64,000 nucleotides of DNA from Cryptomeria japonica (lineage: Eukaryota > Streptophyta > Pinopsida > Cupressales > Cupressaceae), in the NCBI RefSeq assembly GCF_030272615.1, contig NC_081412.1:97213796-97277795 (forward strand). The letters are read 5' to 3'. The position numbers and the translations under genes were made by a program. Shown in pieces: positions 13,801-25,800 of the stretch; within the stretch, counting starts at the first letter, position 1, and the number at the start of each line of letters is the position of its first letter. The notes beneath the pieces were generated by a model. That model saw only the letters and a program-made list of their open reading frames with translations. It did no database searches and was not told the origin of the DNA.

Positions 13801-16800
13801 GTTGTTGCTCTTGATTGATTGGATAAAGGTATATGTGGACCAATTCCTCTTCGTACTAATGGAACTGGCAATCTATGAAAGAAGATGAATGAGAAGTAAT
13901 TCCACCATCCAATAGGGTTGGTTTGTGCTAATGTATCTCTATTTGACCTCGCCTATGGTTTACTGGAGGTTGGACCAGAAAGATTGAGAAATGCAAGCCA
14001 CAATGTGTGAAATAAGGTAGATTCCTCTTTAGTATACATTTTCCTAAGGGCCTTCATGAAGTCTTCTTTCACCTCTTTGTCATGAGATGGAGGCACTCTC
14101 CCAGGTCTTGCTGCATACCATTTGGGATTTTGAGAGCATAGGCTGTTGTATGAAGTAGGGTGTTCATAGTGTTCCACTGTTGTGTCACAATGGGCCTAAG
14201 ATGCTCCTCTTAAAATCCCAAAGTAGGGTCCTTGCTATGAATTGCTTGCTTGATTTGCCCAAGTTTTCTATGGAAGGTCGCATAAATCTCTTCAAGGCTA
14301 GGAGAGTGAGCATGAACATATCTAATCATTCGAACAATAAGCTCGACGAAGGAGCAAACATATTTGCAAGAGCAAACAAGTTACAAAAATTAAAATATTA
14401 AAAAAAAATGGAAATATTTTACTAGTTAGAAACCTTAATAAATTATAAAATTAATATTTTTAAAAAATGAAATAAACAATTTTCTCACCTCATTGTGGAG
14501 CACCAGTCATCATCAAGGATTGTTTGCTTCACACTTCTTCCTTTCGGTATGTTTGCCTCTTGCCATCTACCCCACTCTGCATTGACCTCCATTAATTGTA
14601 AAGCCTCTTGGACCTCAAGTATTCTTTCTAGCAAAATGAAGTAGGTAGTATATCTAGTGTCCATGGGCTTGAGGAATTCCTTCCTCGAAAATGTCTTGAA
14701 TAAAGCAAGTGAAGTGTGATGGTTGTAAATGAACATCTACACATCTCTAGCCTCAGATACCATTGCCTTCGTCTGATCTATCTTTCCAATGTCTTTAAAG
14801 GTATCGTTCAATGCATGAACAAATGGGGTGCAAAAAGTGTAATTATAAGCACCCTTCACCATCAAGACAATTAACTTACACACATGGGCTGAGTTGGTCA
14901 CCAGGTGGCTCCAACCTCTTCTATGACATCTTTCAAAATTTGAAAATGGAAGGTTGCACCCTTCTTTTTTGTGGAACAATCCATAGCTTTAGGAAAATAA
15001 GAGCCAATTGAACTTGGTATAGTAATATTGATGAGTGGCCGATGCTTGATATCAGTCCACCCAACCATGTTGATGGAGTAACCATCCTTTATCCAAATTT
15101 GTCTCATATCTTCCATCAATACGCTCACTTTGTAATATTCTTCATCAAGGTGGGTGGTGTGTAGCTTATGTTCTCCAGGTGGAACAAATGAAGGATTGAC
15201 AACTATCACATCTTTGAATAATTTTCTGAAATATGGTGAGCATGCCACATGAAATGTTATGAATGTAAAAAAACTTAGCAATAGAGGTATCAGCCACATC
15301 TCGTAATTGTTTGTTAAACATTGTTGCAACAGTAGTAGTTTTCTTCTTTTCTCTAGTAGCATTAGTAGTAGAACCATCTCCCCAATGAAATCCAAAATCC
15401 ACAGCTCTTGTAGGCAATGACACACTAGGGTGTGAATTCTGCAAGGGAATTCCTTGCTTTTTTGTCAACCCCTCAATATGCAATCTACTTGCCTCAATCT
15501 TCTTAGTTGGAGTTACATATTCACAACCTTTCACACCTTTACCACCCATCTGCAAAAGATGACAATAAATTCTCGTATAGCTGCCCCTGTATCCTTTGTG
15601 GTATTAATATAAAAGCCATTCTCTACTCCATCCTGAATTTTTTTGTTATCCTTATTAACTCATGTTGCTAATTGCATTAGAGGTTTTATGGAGCTAAATG
15701 GCCCTTTTGTATTGTTGAAACAGTGGTAATTTTCTTCTTTTTTTTCTAGTAGAAGTAGAAGTACAACCATATGCCTCATGAAATCCAACATCCACAGATC
15801 TTCTAGGCAATGACACATTAGGCTGCTAACTCTCCAATGAAATTCTTTGCCTTTTCGTCTCCCCCTGCATATGCAATCTAGTTGCCTCAATCTTCAAATA
15901 TTTCAGACTTTCACAACCTTTCACACCTTTATCATGTATCCACAAAAGATGATAATAAAATCTCACATAGCTGCCCCTATATCCTTTGTGGCACAAACAG
16001 AAAAGGCATTCTCTACTCCCTCCTGCAATGTTTTTTTTTATCAACTCATGTTGCAAATTGAAATAGAGGTTTCTTGTGGTTAAGTGCGCCTTTTGCATAG
16101 ATTTTAAGGAGTTCACAAGGACATTCAGATGAGTTTGAACTTGCTTGCCTTGGTACACTCCCACTTCTTGAAGAACCCACAGTTGTTGCCATACTTCTAT
16201 GAATTCTACATCTAGGTCTACTTCTTTCTTCTATTTGAATCTCAACCTCCTCACGATCACTACTTTCACTACTACTCGACTTTTGTTGGTTAGGAATTTC
16301 AAAGAAAGCTGCAAGTTCAAATAAAAGGAAAAATAAACTCAGTGTCTTTACTATGTGTTAGAAAAATTAAAAAAAACTTAAAAAAGTGCAAAACAATTTG
16401 AAGAATCAAAAGTAGGACGAAGAACTTACCTCTAATGTAGTGGATTTGATGCTCTTCACTCCTCTTTCAACTGCTGCTCTTCTGTTGCCACTGTTCAACT
16501 CATCCCTTTTTTAATTTAAATTTTTATTTTATTTTATTTTAAAAACTACCTAAAACATGGTTGGGTCATAGGGGATGATGGGGGATGCCTGCACGTACCT
16601 TGGCCGTCCTGGGGATAACCACTAGTCCCCATTAGTACCTTGCCTCTTACTACGCTTTTTGGGGATGTTCATGATTTTTGGGGCTGATAGGTTATGTGGT
16701 GTGGGGAGGGGAGAGCGAGGGAGGCATTTCTAACATGTCTCGAAGTACTCAAAATGGCCCCTTCAAGGGTTGAGGCTAAAAACACAGGGGACATGTTTCT

Positions 16801-19800
16801 GGGGAACACCTGATTACAGGTCCTCTTAAAATGAGCAGGAATCAATTGAGAAGAGAAGGTCATTGTTTCACATGCTAGGAAGCTTGTAGATCTAGTCACA
16901 AAGAATGCTCTTCTTCAAATTGCCAAAAGCTCCTCCTCAAAGCCCCTATAATTTGATCATAAAACTGCCACAAAATGTCTACAATCTCCTCATAAAACTC
17001 ATCATAACTCTGCCATAAACTGCTATTATGGTGACAAAACTGATCATAATCTCCTCATAAAATTCTCTTCAATATGCTTCATAATTCTGCTTCAAGGTCT
17101 TTGTTATCTTTCCATTAAACCCTCTTCACAAGTCTTATAATGTCGTCATAGTTATGCTTATAGAATCTTCATAAATCTGATCTTCGAATCTGCAATAATC
17201 CCTTCATATATTACCCTTGGTGTATTTGCTTGATGGTATTTTTAACTCCACACAAAACTCACACTCTTCAAATGATTTTCACATATCATTTATATCTTCA
17301 TATTTCTTTCAAGAGACACCATGCTTCCTAAGAGATACACTTTTTCAAGAAAGGCAACTCTTATAAATACTCTTTTATTTCATACATAAATCAAAGCTAT
17401 TAGTTGTATCTTGTAATAATAAATCACACCTTTTAAGAATAAACTCTTAATGAGATCGCTCCTTTTCATTATCAGTCTTCAATAGTGATTAGTTTGTTAG
17501 TATATTACTAAGTGCCACCTTAGTCTTTCATGAATCGTTGTTTTGGAGTAATTAATGTTTTGCTTGTTATTAAAAACTTTTTCTACTTCTTCAATCACCA
17601 ATCACACCTCTTGGTCATGGCTTGCTTTGGATAATCGGTCAGCAACATGTTAATTATTTTAATGAATCACTAAATTAGAGTTTGCTTATATTAAGCAAAA
17701 TGTCTTCTTCAGCAACATTCGTGCTTTCATACCTTAATTGTTTTTGCTGCATTTAAGAGATTGCTTTCTTTATTTTTCTTGCTGCTCTGTATGCATTATG
17801 ATCACTATTTTTTGCCTTGGCTTTATTTACTTATCTCTACCTTTAACTTCAAATACAAAGCAGTACCTTGATTGGTTGGCCATATCATGTAGCTGTGTGC
17901 TTATTACATTATTCTTAATGTTATATACATGGGCAGTTTCATTGATATAAATCATAGTTACTAGGAGACGGGTAATTGGAGATGTCATAATTAAAAATAA
18001 TATTTTAATATTAATGTATTTCATTATAATGTATTCTAATAAAAAGATGTGTAGGTTTTTAATAGGCAAATTGAAACTTATAGATAATAGCATAAATGAG
18101 CATATGGCGCATGATACAACGCTTTGATACTTGTATTATAGGTAAATGAGCATGAGGTGCACGATAAATTTAATGTAGTATTGCATTTTTCCTTATTAGA
18201 TAATAGAGTTGGCTGAGCATGGAAACCAAAATTCTCAATTACAAGTAATATCACAAAGTTTGAGTTCAAGTTCGTGTTCAATAACAATGAAATTCAAATG
18301 AAATTTGGCAAGGGGGAAATGTTGGAAAATATATTCGTGATTAAATTTGTCCAATATATTTGATTTTTTAGATATAAATAATAAATTCACAAAAATAAAA
18401 TAATAGTATATTAAATTTGAGTATATTATAATAAATTTATTTTTAATGATATTATAGTATAAATCATAGTTGAAAATCTCGGACTCGCCTTGGACTCGGC
18501 AAACCAAAATTTTGGACTCGGACTCGGACTCGTGAAAGACTCGCGAAAGACTCGGCAAAGACTCGGCAAAAAAAAAAAACCGTAGTTTTACAAAAAAACA
18601 TAAAGAAATTAATGCATTTAGAGAACATAAGTGCCATAATTGAAACATTACACATGTCATATGATCTACAAAGTACAAACACGCAATATTTGAAATTTCA
18701 TCATTCATGGCAGCATATTCAAGTTTCAAGTTTCAACTCTAAAATGTATAATACTATAATGGCAGCATAAGTATATAAATGTTCACAAAATTACATATAA
18801 TGATATGTCCAAGTCCAACTGCAAATGGGAAAAACAGCAATGTGAATGAACAAACCAAAGAGAAGACTACATCTTCCTCTTTGTATTTTTCCTAATATAG
18901 CTCAATTTTTCAGGCCTTGAGCTAGAAGTAGTAGCAGTGGGTGTTGTGGTATCTAAATGGTGAGATGATTCTTCTTCAAAGTCATAGTCCTCATCATCAT
19001 CCTCATCTTCGTCCTCATCTTCATCCAATCTTGCTCCTTCTGCATCTTGTGCTGCTCCTCTCTCTATTTCTGCAATTTCTTCTTCGGTAAGGAGGACATC
19101 ATCACCATCATTTTGTTCATTCATGGTCCAATCACCATATGGATCAATTTCATCCAAGTCAATGGCCTCATGTGAAACACCCTCCACCTGTCTAACTTGA
19201 AGGCGAAGGTTGTACCGAACAAATACTAGATCATTGAGCCGCTTTTGTGACAATCTATTTCTCTTCTTTGTGTGAATGCTTTCAAAGACACTCCAATTTC
19301 GTTCACACCTAGAAGCACTGCATGGCTGAGACAAAACACGGATAGCTATCTTTTGAAGATTAGGCATGCCGGCACCATAATTCTCCCACCATAAATCTAC
19401 AAAAAACATTTAGAAATATTAGAATTGAGAAAAAAATGTAACAATCAAGTTTGTAGGTTTTTTCTTGCACTATTGAACTAAGTTACTAAATGTTTTACCT
19501 GGTTGTTGTTTTCCTCTCCTATCAATTGCTAGTTGTGATGAGAAGAGTCTCCCCTCTGCACTTTTGTAGATCTTGAACAATGGAATGAACATTTCCAAAT
19601 TCAGAAATAGATACTAGATAGTCAAAGTGTCAAACTCAAATTCAATAATGAACATTTCCGAATTCATAAATAAAGATAGAGCAATTGCAAATGTCAAATC
19701 TCACCTCCAACTCATCAAGAACCTTGTCTCTCAACTCAGGATCAGGTGTCATCTTATCAATGCATGTAATAACACCTGCCATGACCTCCTCATCAGCCCT

Positions 19801-22800
19801 AAATGAATCAGAGAAGTAGAATTTCGGGTTCAAAAAGTAGGCGAAGGCATGTATCGGTTGGTGGAGTTGGTTTGTCCACCTACGATCAATGATGCGCCAA
19901 AAGATTTCACATTTTCTTGCATTTCCACGATAGTAATGTGAAATGGCCTCTTTTGCCCTATCCATGGCCTCATAAATGAAACCCATTGGCATGCCCTCTC
20001 CATCCACCATACGAAGAACCCTCACCAAAGGTTCTGTCACCTAAAAAAATTAAAACAAATTTTAAATTAGTACAAAATCAACCCCTAAAAAATAAAATCA
20101 GCAAATAGACAAGATTGTATAAACTTTACTTTTGTGTTTGTTACTTACCGCAGTCAACTCCTCTCCACTTTTATTGAACCCTTCATCAAAAACAATGGTC
20201 ACAATCTTCTCTGCTTCAGGTTTTTTGGAGTATGCAGACCCCAACCAAGCATCTGACACAAACATCTGCTTAAGATGAGGAATGGCACTAAGAATGCTCT
20301 GCAAAGTGATGAAGTGGCTAGCAAATCGTGTCACTCCAGGTCGCACAAGGTCCTTGCCATTTGTGTGTTTTCTCATCAAAGCAAGCACCCAAGTATGGTT
20401 GTAGATGAATTTGGTGACACTTTTTGCATCTTCAACCACCTTCTTCACCCATCCAATCTTCCCAATGTCCTCTAGCACCAAGTCCAAGCAATGTGCAGCA
20501 CAAGGACTCCATGTAATCGAAGGATGCCTCTGCATAAGCATTCTACCTGCAGATACATATGCAGCTGCGTTGTCCGTGATAATTTGGACAACATTCTCAA
20601 CTCCAACTTCCCGAACCACACCATCCAACAGATTACACAAAGTCTCTGCATTTTTTATTTCATTTGAGGCATCAACAGACTTTATGAATACCATTGCACC
20701 ATTTGAAGCCACCAAGAAGTTGAGAAGAGTCCTATTCCGTCCATCTGTCCATCCATCAGATAAAATGCTGCATCCTTTTCTCTTCCAATACCTTTTCTGA
20801 TCATCAACCACACCTTCTGTATTTTTCACAGCTTTCTCTAGCAATGGCCCACTGAAGTCATGACCTGTTGGGGCCTTAAACCCCTTACCCGCCACTGTAC
20901 ATGCATTAACAAAACTTTCCCAATACGCATTGTTTGCTGCATTGAAAGATAGATTATTGTAAAACCAAAAGTTTGAAGCTGCTATCCGTGCTTGTTCATG
21001 CTTCTCTCTATTCCATCCTGTACCTTCAAGTGAAGGTTGTGCACCTGGAACATTGCGTGGTACAAAAAAATTAGGGTCTGATCTAACAGGAGTGCCACTA
21101 GCCTCACCCTCATTGTCACCAAAAGATGAAAGTGACTGACGACCCCGACTGTGACCAATGGGACCCGAAGTGGACAATGTGGGATTCATTGCAGCTGCTA
21201 TGGCTTCTCTTGTTTTTTGCCTTTCTTCCTTATGCATATCATTCTCAACAAGAATGGCCTTCATCTCTCTAATAATTTCAGGAGTTGATTTGGGGCATGC
21301 CTCCACACCATATCCAGGTATTTGTGCAAGGTGGTATTTTAATCTATTGATTCCACCAGTCATCCATCTTGTGCATTCGGTGCAAGTGACCTCCCCCTTT
21401 TTGCTTCCTGCAATCCCATATTTCCAAGCTTTATCTCTTTGTCTTCCTGACCTTGGGGTTGCCCTTGGAGTTGAACTTGCCATTGCTGATTTAACATGAA
21501 AAAAAAAAATCAGCAGGGTTTTATGGAAAATCAACAAAAAAAATGACAATGAATCATTTGGGAAAAATAGCATTCAAAAACAAGAAAAAAAAAAGAGGAA
21601 ATAACTTAGGAAAGAAAATAGAAAAAAATTTGGCAGCATATCCCCTTGTTTTTCAAGATTTTTTTCAGTTTCAAAACAATGAAATGATTCAAATGAAAAA
21701 AAAAAGAAAGAGAAAAATCCTTACCTAGATCTCTCTTGCTGATTTTTCCTTCTTCCCTCTACTCTTCCAAACCCTTCTAACCTGCTCCAGCCAAAAAAAA
21801 ACCAAAATGAAGTCAAAAAATAAAAAAAAAACGCGGTTTTAACCCTCACGAGCGCGTTTTTCTGGGCCCGCGAGTCCCTGTGAAAGACTCGCGAGTCCGA
21901 GCGAAAGACTCGCGCGAGTCTTTGCGAAAGACTCGCGAGTCTTTCGCAGGGACTCGCGGCGCCAAAGGACTCGCGAGTCCGTGGCGAGTCCGAGGCGAGT
22001 CGGAGAGTTTTAAAACTATGGTATAAATATGTTTAAAAATTTAATTTAAATATTAATGATATATAAATAATAATAAATATATTAAATTTTATATATTAAA
22101 CAATAGATATATTACAATTAAAAATCTAGTTTAAATATTTTAAAATATTAAATTTTGATATATCGAATAAAAATAATTATATTAAAAATTGACATAATAT
22201 AAAGAATAAAATATATAGATATCACTCAACGGTGTTGTGCTCTAATGGCAAAGGCCATAAGGTTCTGAAGATGGAGATCCATGTTCAAATCCCCAAAGTG
22301 ACAACTAGTGTTGGATTTCCAAGTGGTGGCTCACGGACTTCCATTGTGGCTCTTAAGTTGATTTGAGTTGAATAATTGAATTCTTAGTTGAATATGTTGA
22401 TGGGGAGGAGGTCCCCCTTGTGAGCTCCTCTAGACTTTGGCTAGGCTAAAAATCCCAAGATTCGTCGACAAGAAAACAAAAAAAACAAAAACAAAAAAAA
22501 CTTAAAACTTAAAATCAAAATATTTAATATCTAGATTCAACCCTTCTCCGACTTTTCATGATTAGCATTGTGGGCTTCTGCACCGCCTCAGTAAGCAAAA
22601 TGGCAGCCGCAACACAATATCCCGCTCCCTTGCTAGACGAATTTCTCTATTCGTGCCTAGGCTTGCATGGTAGGAAAATCTTGAATTGGCCTTTGCATCA
22701 ACAAGAGTCATAAAAAATGTAAAATCTTGAATTGGCCTCTGTATCAACATGAGTCATAAAAAACGTAAAATCATGAATCGGCCTTTGCTGCATTTTTGTT

Positions 22801-25800
22801 TTTAATATTTGCGTTTTACTCTGAAATCTTTGTGGGAGATGGATAAACTTGCGGCAAGAAATGTTGGAGACTGTAGGAGACCTACTTATCATGCACCTTG
22901 CGAACCCTGTACTCTCTTGAGACTTTTCGGAGATGGGAAACGTGTCCAGGTACTGGGGACACGTCCTAGGGGTCCAGAGTTGTGTCTCTCGGTAACCCTG
23001 ATATAAATATATATTACCGTCTTTAGTTTGCTGTTATCATTGGTCTTAATATCATTTGTCTTAGATAACAATGACATTTCTCTCTTCTACAACAAATCGC
23101 TGCATTATAGACCTGTTGGTGTGGTTTTTATGCACATTCAACACAAAATAAAATACCCAGAGATATCCTTTTTCTCGCTTGATCAAAATCTTCTATGTGC
23201 TAAACAATTGAACTGTGTGATCACAAAGACGACTCCAAGGTTTCCAAATGCGTATGGACAGTCTCGGTTGGTGCGTTGTGATTTGTTGGTAATCTCAAGG
23301 TGGGCATACACAATTGTTCGAGGAGTAAATCAATCTAAGGATTTTTCTGATTGCCAATTTTTGTAGCTTTCTTCTTTTTTGGAATGATTTTTCAATAAGT
23401 TCTTTTCTATCCTACTTCTACTAAGATTTGGAAAAAAAGGGCAAAAGGATGAGGGTTTAGGAAGATAATTCTAATCTTAAGCTAATTCTATGAACTCAGG
23501 AGAAAAAAATTCCAAAAGTGGAATTTAAAACTAACTCTTTTTTGGCCAAATTCAACAACTACACAAGAACGGTGCTATCTTCTAAGGAATTCAAAAGATT
23601 TTCATACAACTCATATTCACCAACATTTAGAGCAAATGAATATAGTAATAGAAGTTAAGTTCTCATTTACTTGTTTAGGTAAACTTTGCAAAATAATTGA
23701 AGATCATCCAATTATAAAAATTATGAACTCAACCCTTCCACATTAAGCAATTTTATCAAATCCTTCATTCAATCTAGGAACTTGGAAATTAAAGCTATTC
23801 TAATGAGAGCCGAGAAACCATGCTAACTTACAAAAGTGGACAAAGATTCACCAAGAATTGAACAATAAAGTATGTCTAGTACTTAAGAAGTATCACTACA
23901 ACAATTTCTCATAAATCTCTCTTTTTACAAATGAGAGGAGGGTTTATATAGACACCCCAACACAAAGCAACGACCCTGATTGATCTATGATCAACAACCA
24001 AGATTAACGAATAAACCCTAATTAGGGCTTGTTACAACAAAGTCTTTTTGGCCAATGAGAAAATTACAATATTTTGAATTACCAATGAGAAAATAGGAGC
24101 CATTTAATATCTTCCATTTGTCGAGTCTTGTTCATTGCACCTAGACATGCCTAACTTGGAACCCTTTGATTGGTTGATTGATGACTGGGATGCCACGTCA
24201 TCTTGCCTTGTAGATTTGATTCCTCATGATGAAGAAGTGTTGTTACCTTAGGCAATATCTCTTGATACTCAACATTTCCAATTATTGATGTGATGAAGAT
24301 GCTGGGACATATTCCCAAATTGCGTCATCTTTGGATGATCAAGTCTTCTAACTGTGATTATCTCTTTTGAAATTGTCTTTCCTTCTTGATCATTCTTACA
24401 TTTTACTCCCATATTTGGGAATTTTCCTCCTTTTTAATGCATTTCATCCTTAATTCTTGCTTTAGTCTTGAATTCCTTTACTTGATGTAGGGATACCTCC
24501 ATGTTGCTATATTTCTTAGTCAGGATCACCTCTTTGTACTGACTCCTCTTCTTGGATTTCCGAAGGAAATACAAGATTGTTAGAACATTTTCTTCATGTG
24601 CATTGTGTATTAAACTTGTCACTCCTTGGTGTGGAATTTTTTGTGTTCACCATCATTCTGAAGTTTTCTTTATGTCTGAACTAATCCTCATCTTCACTTT
24701 GATCTTGTGCTTCTTGAACAATCCTCCATCTTGACAAGTTCTTTCTTTTGATTTTGGATTTCCGTCCAAGGTCAATGTAAAGTCTTTCATCCTTGTATGA
24801 GTTGATTTTCTTGAATGTCTTGATGAAGTGCAAGTCCTCCTTCTTTGTTACTTTCATCCTTGGATTCCACGTTGAAGTGTTAATGTTGTCCTTCCATAAA
24901 TTGTGGAATCATCTTTCCAACTGGTTCCTTTAAACTTGAACACCTTGAGATGGTTCTTTCTGTGGTTGAGTCTTTCTAATTCCTCCTCCCATATTCCTTG
25001 TTGTAAACATGGTACTTGTATGAAGCTTAAAGTTAATGAATTTAAGAAAAAAAAAAAATTGAAATGTCAAGGATGATAGATTGATTCTGGAATACCTTAA
25101 GTTCTGATTTTTTTTCTTCTGAATTTCAGACGTTTTAATATTCTAAAATCAGAATTCAAAACATTGAATGCTTAAACCTTGACAAAATCTGGAAAATGGA
25201 ATTTTAAAACCTGTTTTTTTACCTTTCAAGGAATTCTGATTACAATTGGAATTTAGAGATATCAGTCCACTATAGGTCTGTAAATTAAATTTCAGTCCCG
25301 AAACCCAGAGACAAAGGGACAAAATTCTGTGATTTTATCTTCAAAGTACGATCAGCAAGGCTGAATATATGTTTGAAACCTTTTGCCTGTAAATGATGAG
25401 GGCATTGCCTGGTTGATCAGCCCTTCTCCTTCACTAGTCTGCTGTTAACTTCACTCTGTTTTGCAAAGCCTCTTAGAGGAAAATCGAACTTGTGCATTGA
25501 ATGATTGTTATTCTCCTTTTATAGACTTGTGAATCCTCTCCCAAGAAGGTCGACTTGGGTTTTTTTTCCTTTTTTTTGCGTTTCAAAGTGATGAAAAAAA
25601 CAATAAAGCTATTAGTTTCTTTCTTTAAGCGATTTGGGGAAAAAATTGCTTATTCGTTTTTCTTTCCTCTTATCCTTTCTAGGAAATCGACCTTATGAAT
25701 GAATTACTCTTCTACCTCCAAGTGAATTTTCCAAGTGGATTTTCCACTTATCCTCAATTACTCTTCACTTGGGAAATTTGATCTCCAACTGGATTTTCCC

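Larger units (their letters stand above)
18465..22020 (-). mobile_element. Complete, apparently autonomous hAT element (3,556 bp)
   Basis: Terminal inverted repeats start catagttgaaaatctcggac at 18465 and, in reverse from 22020, catagttttaaaactctccg; both lead into gactcgcc. The element is flanked by a perfect 8-bp duplication gtataaat (18457-18464 and 22021-22028), the hAT hallmark. Both subterminal regions are packed with the hexamer gactcg or its complement (eight at 18478-18575, twelve at 21860-22005), probable transposase binding sites. A four-exon transposase gene fills the interior. Intact reading frame, intact CpG-rich ends and perfect duplication point to a fairly recent insertion. 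Confidence 0.95.
22029..23108. other. Intron stretch with a SINE-like unit and a short tandem repeat
   Basis: AT-rich to 22225, then the SINE-like unit, then three partial copies of a 46-bp unit (22675-22795). No gene recognised. Confidence 0.5.

Noticed and set aside
22225-22310. Possible tRNA gene
   Set aside because: Only A- and B-box-like words are present. Acceptor and anticodon stems cannot be formed, and an A-tailed body follows.
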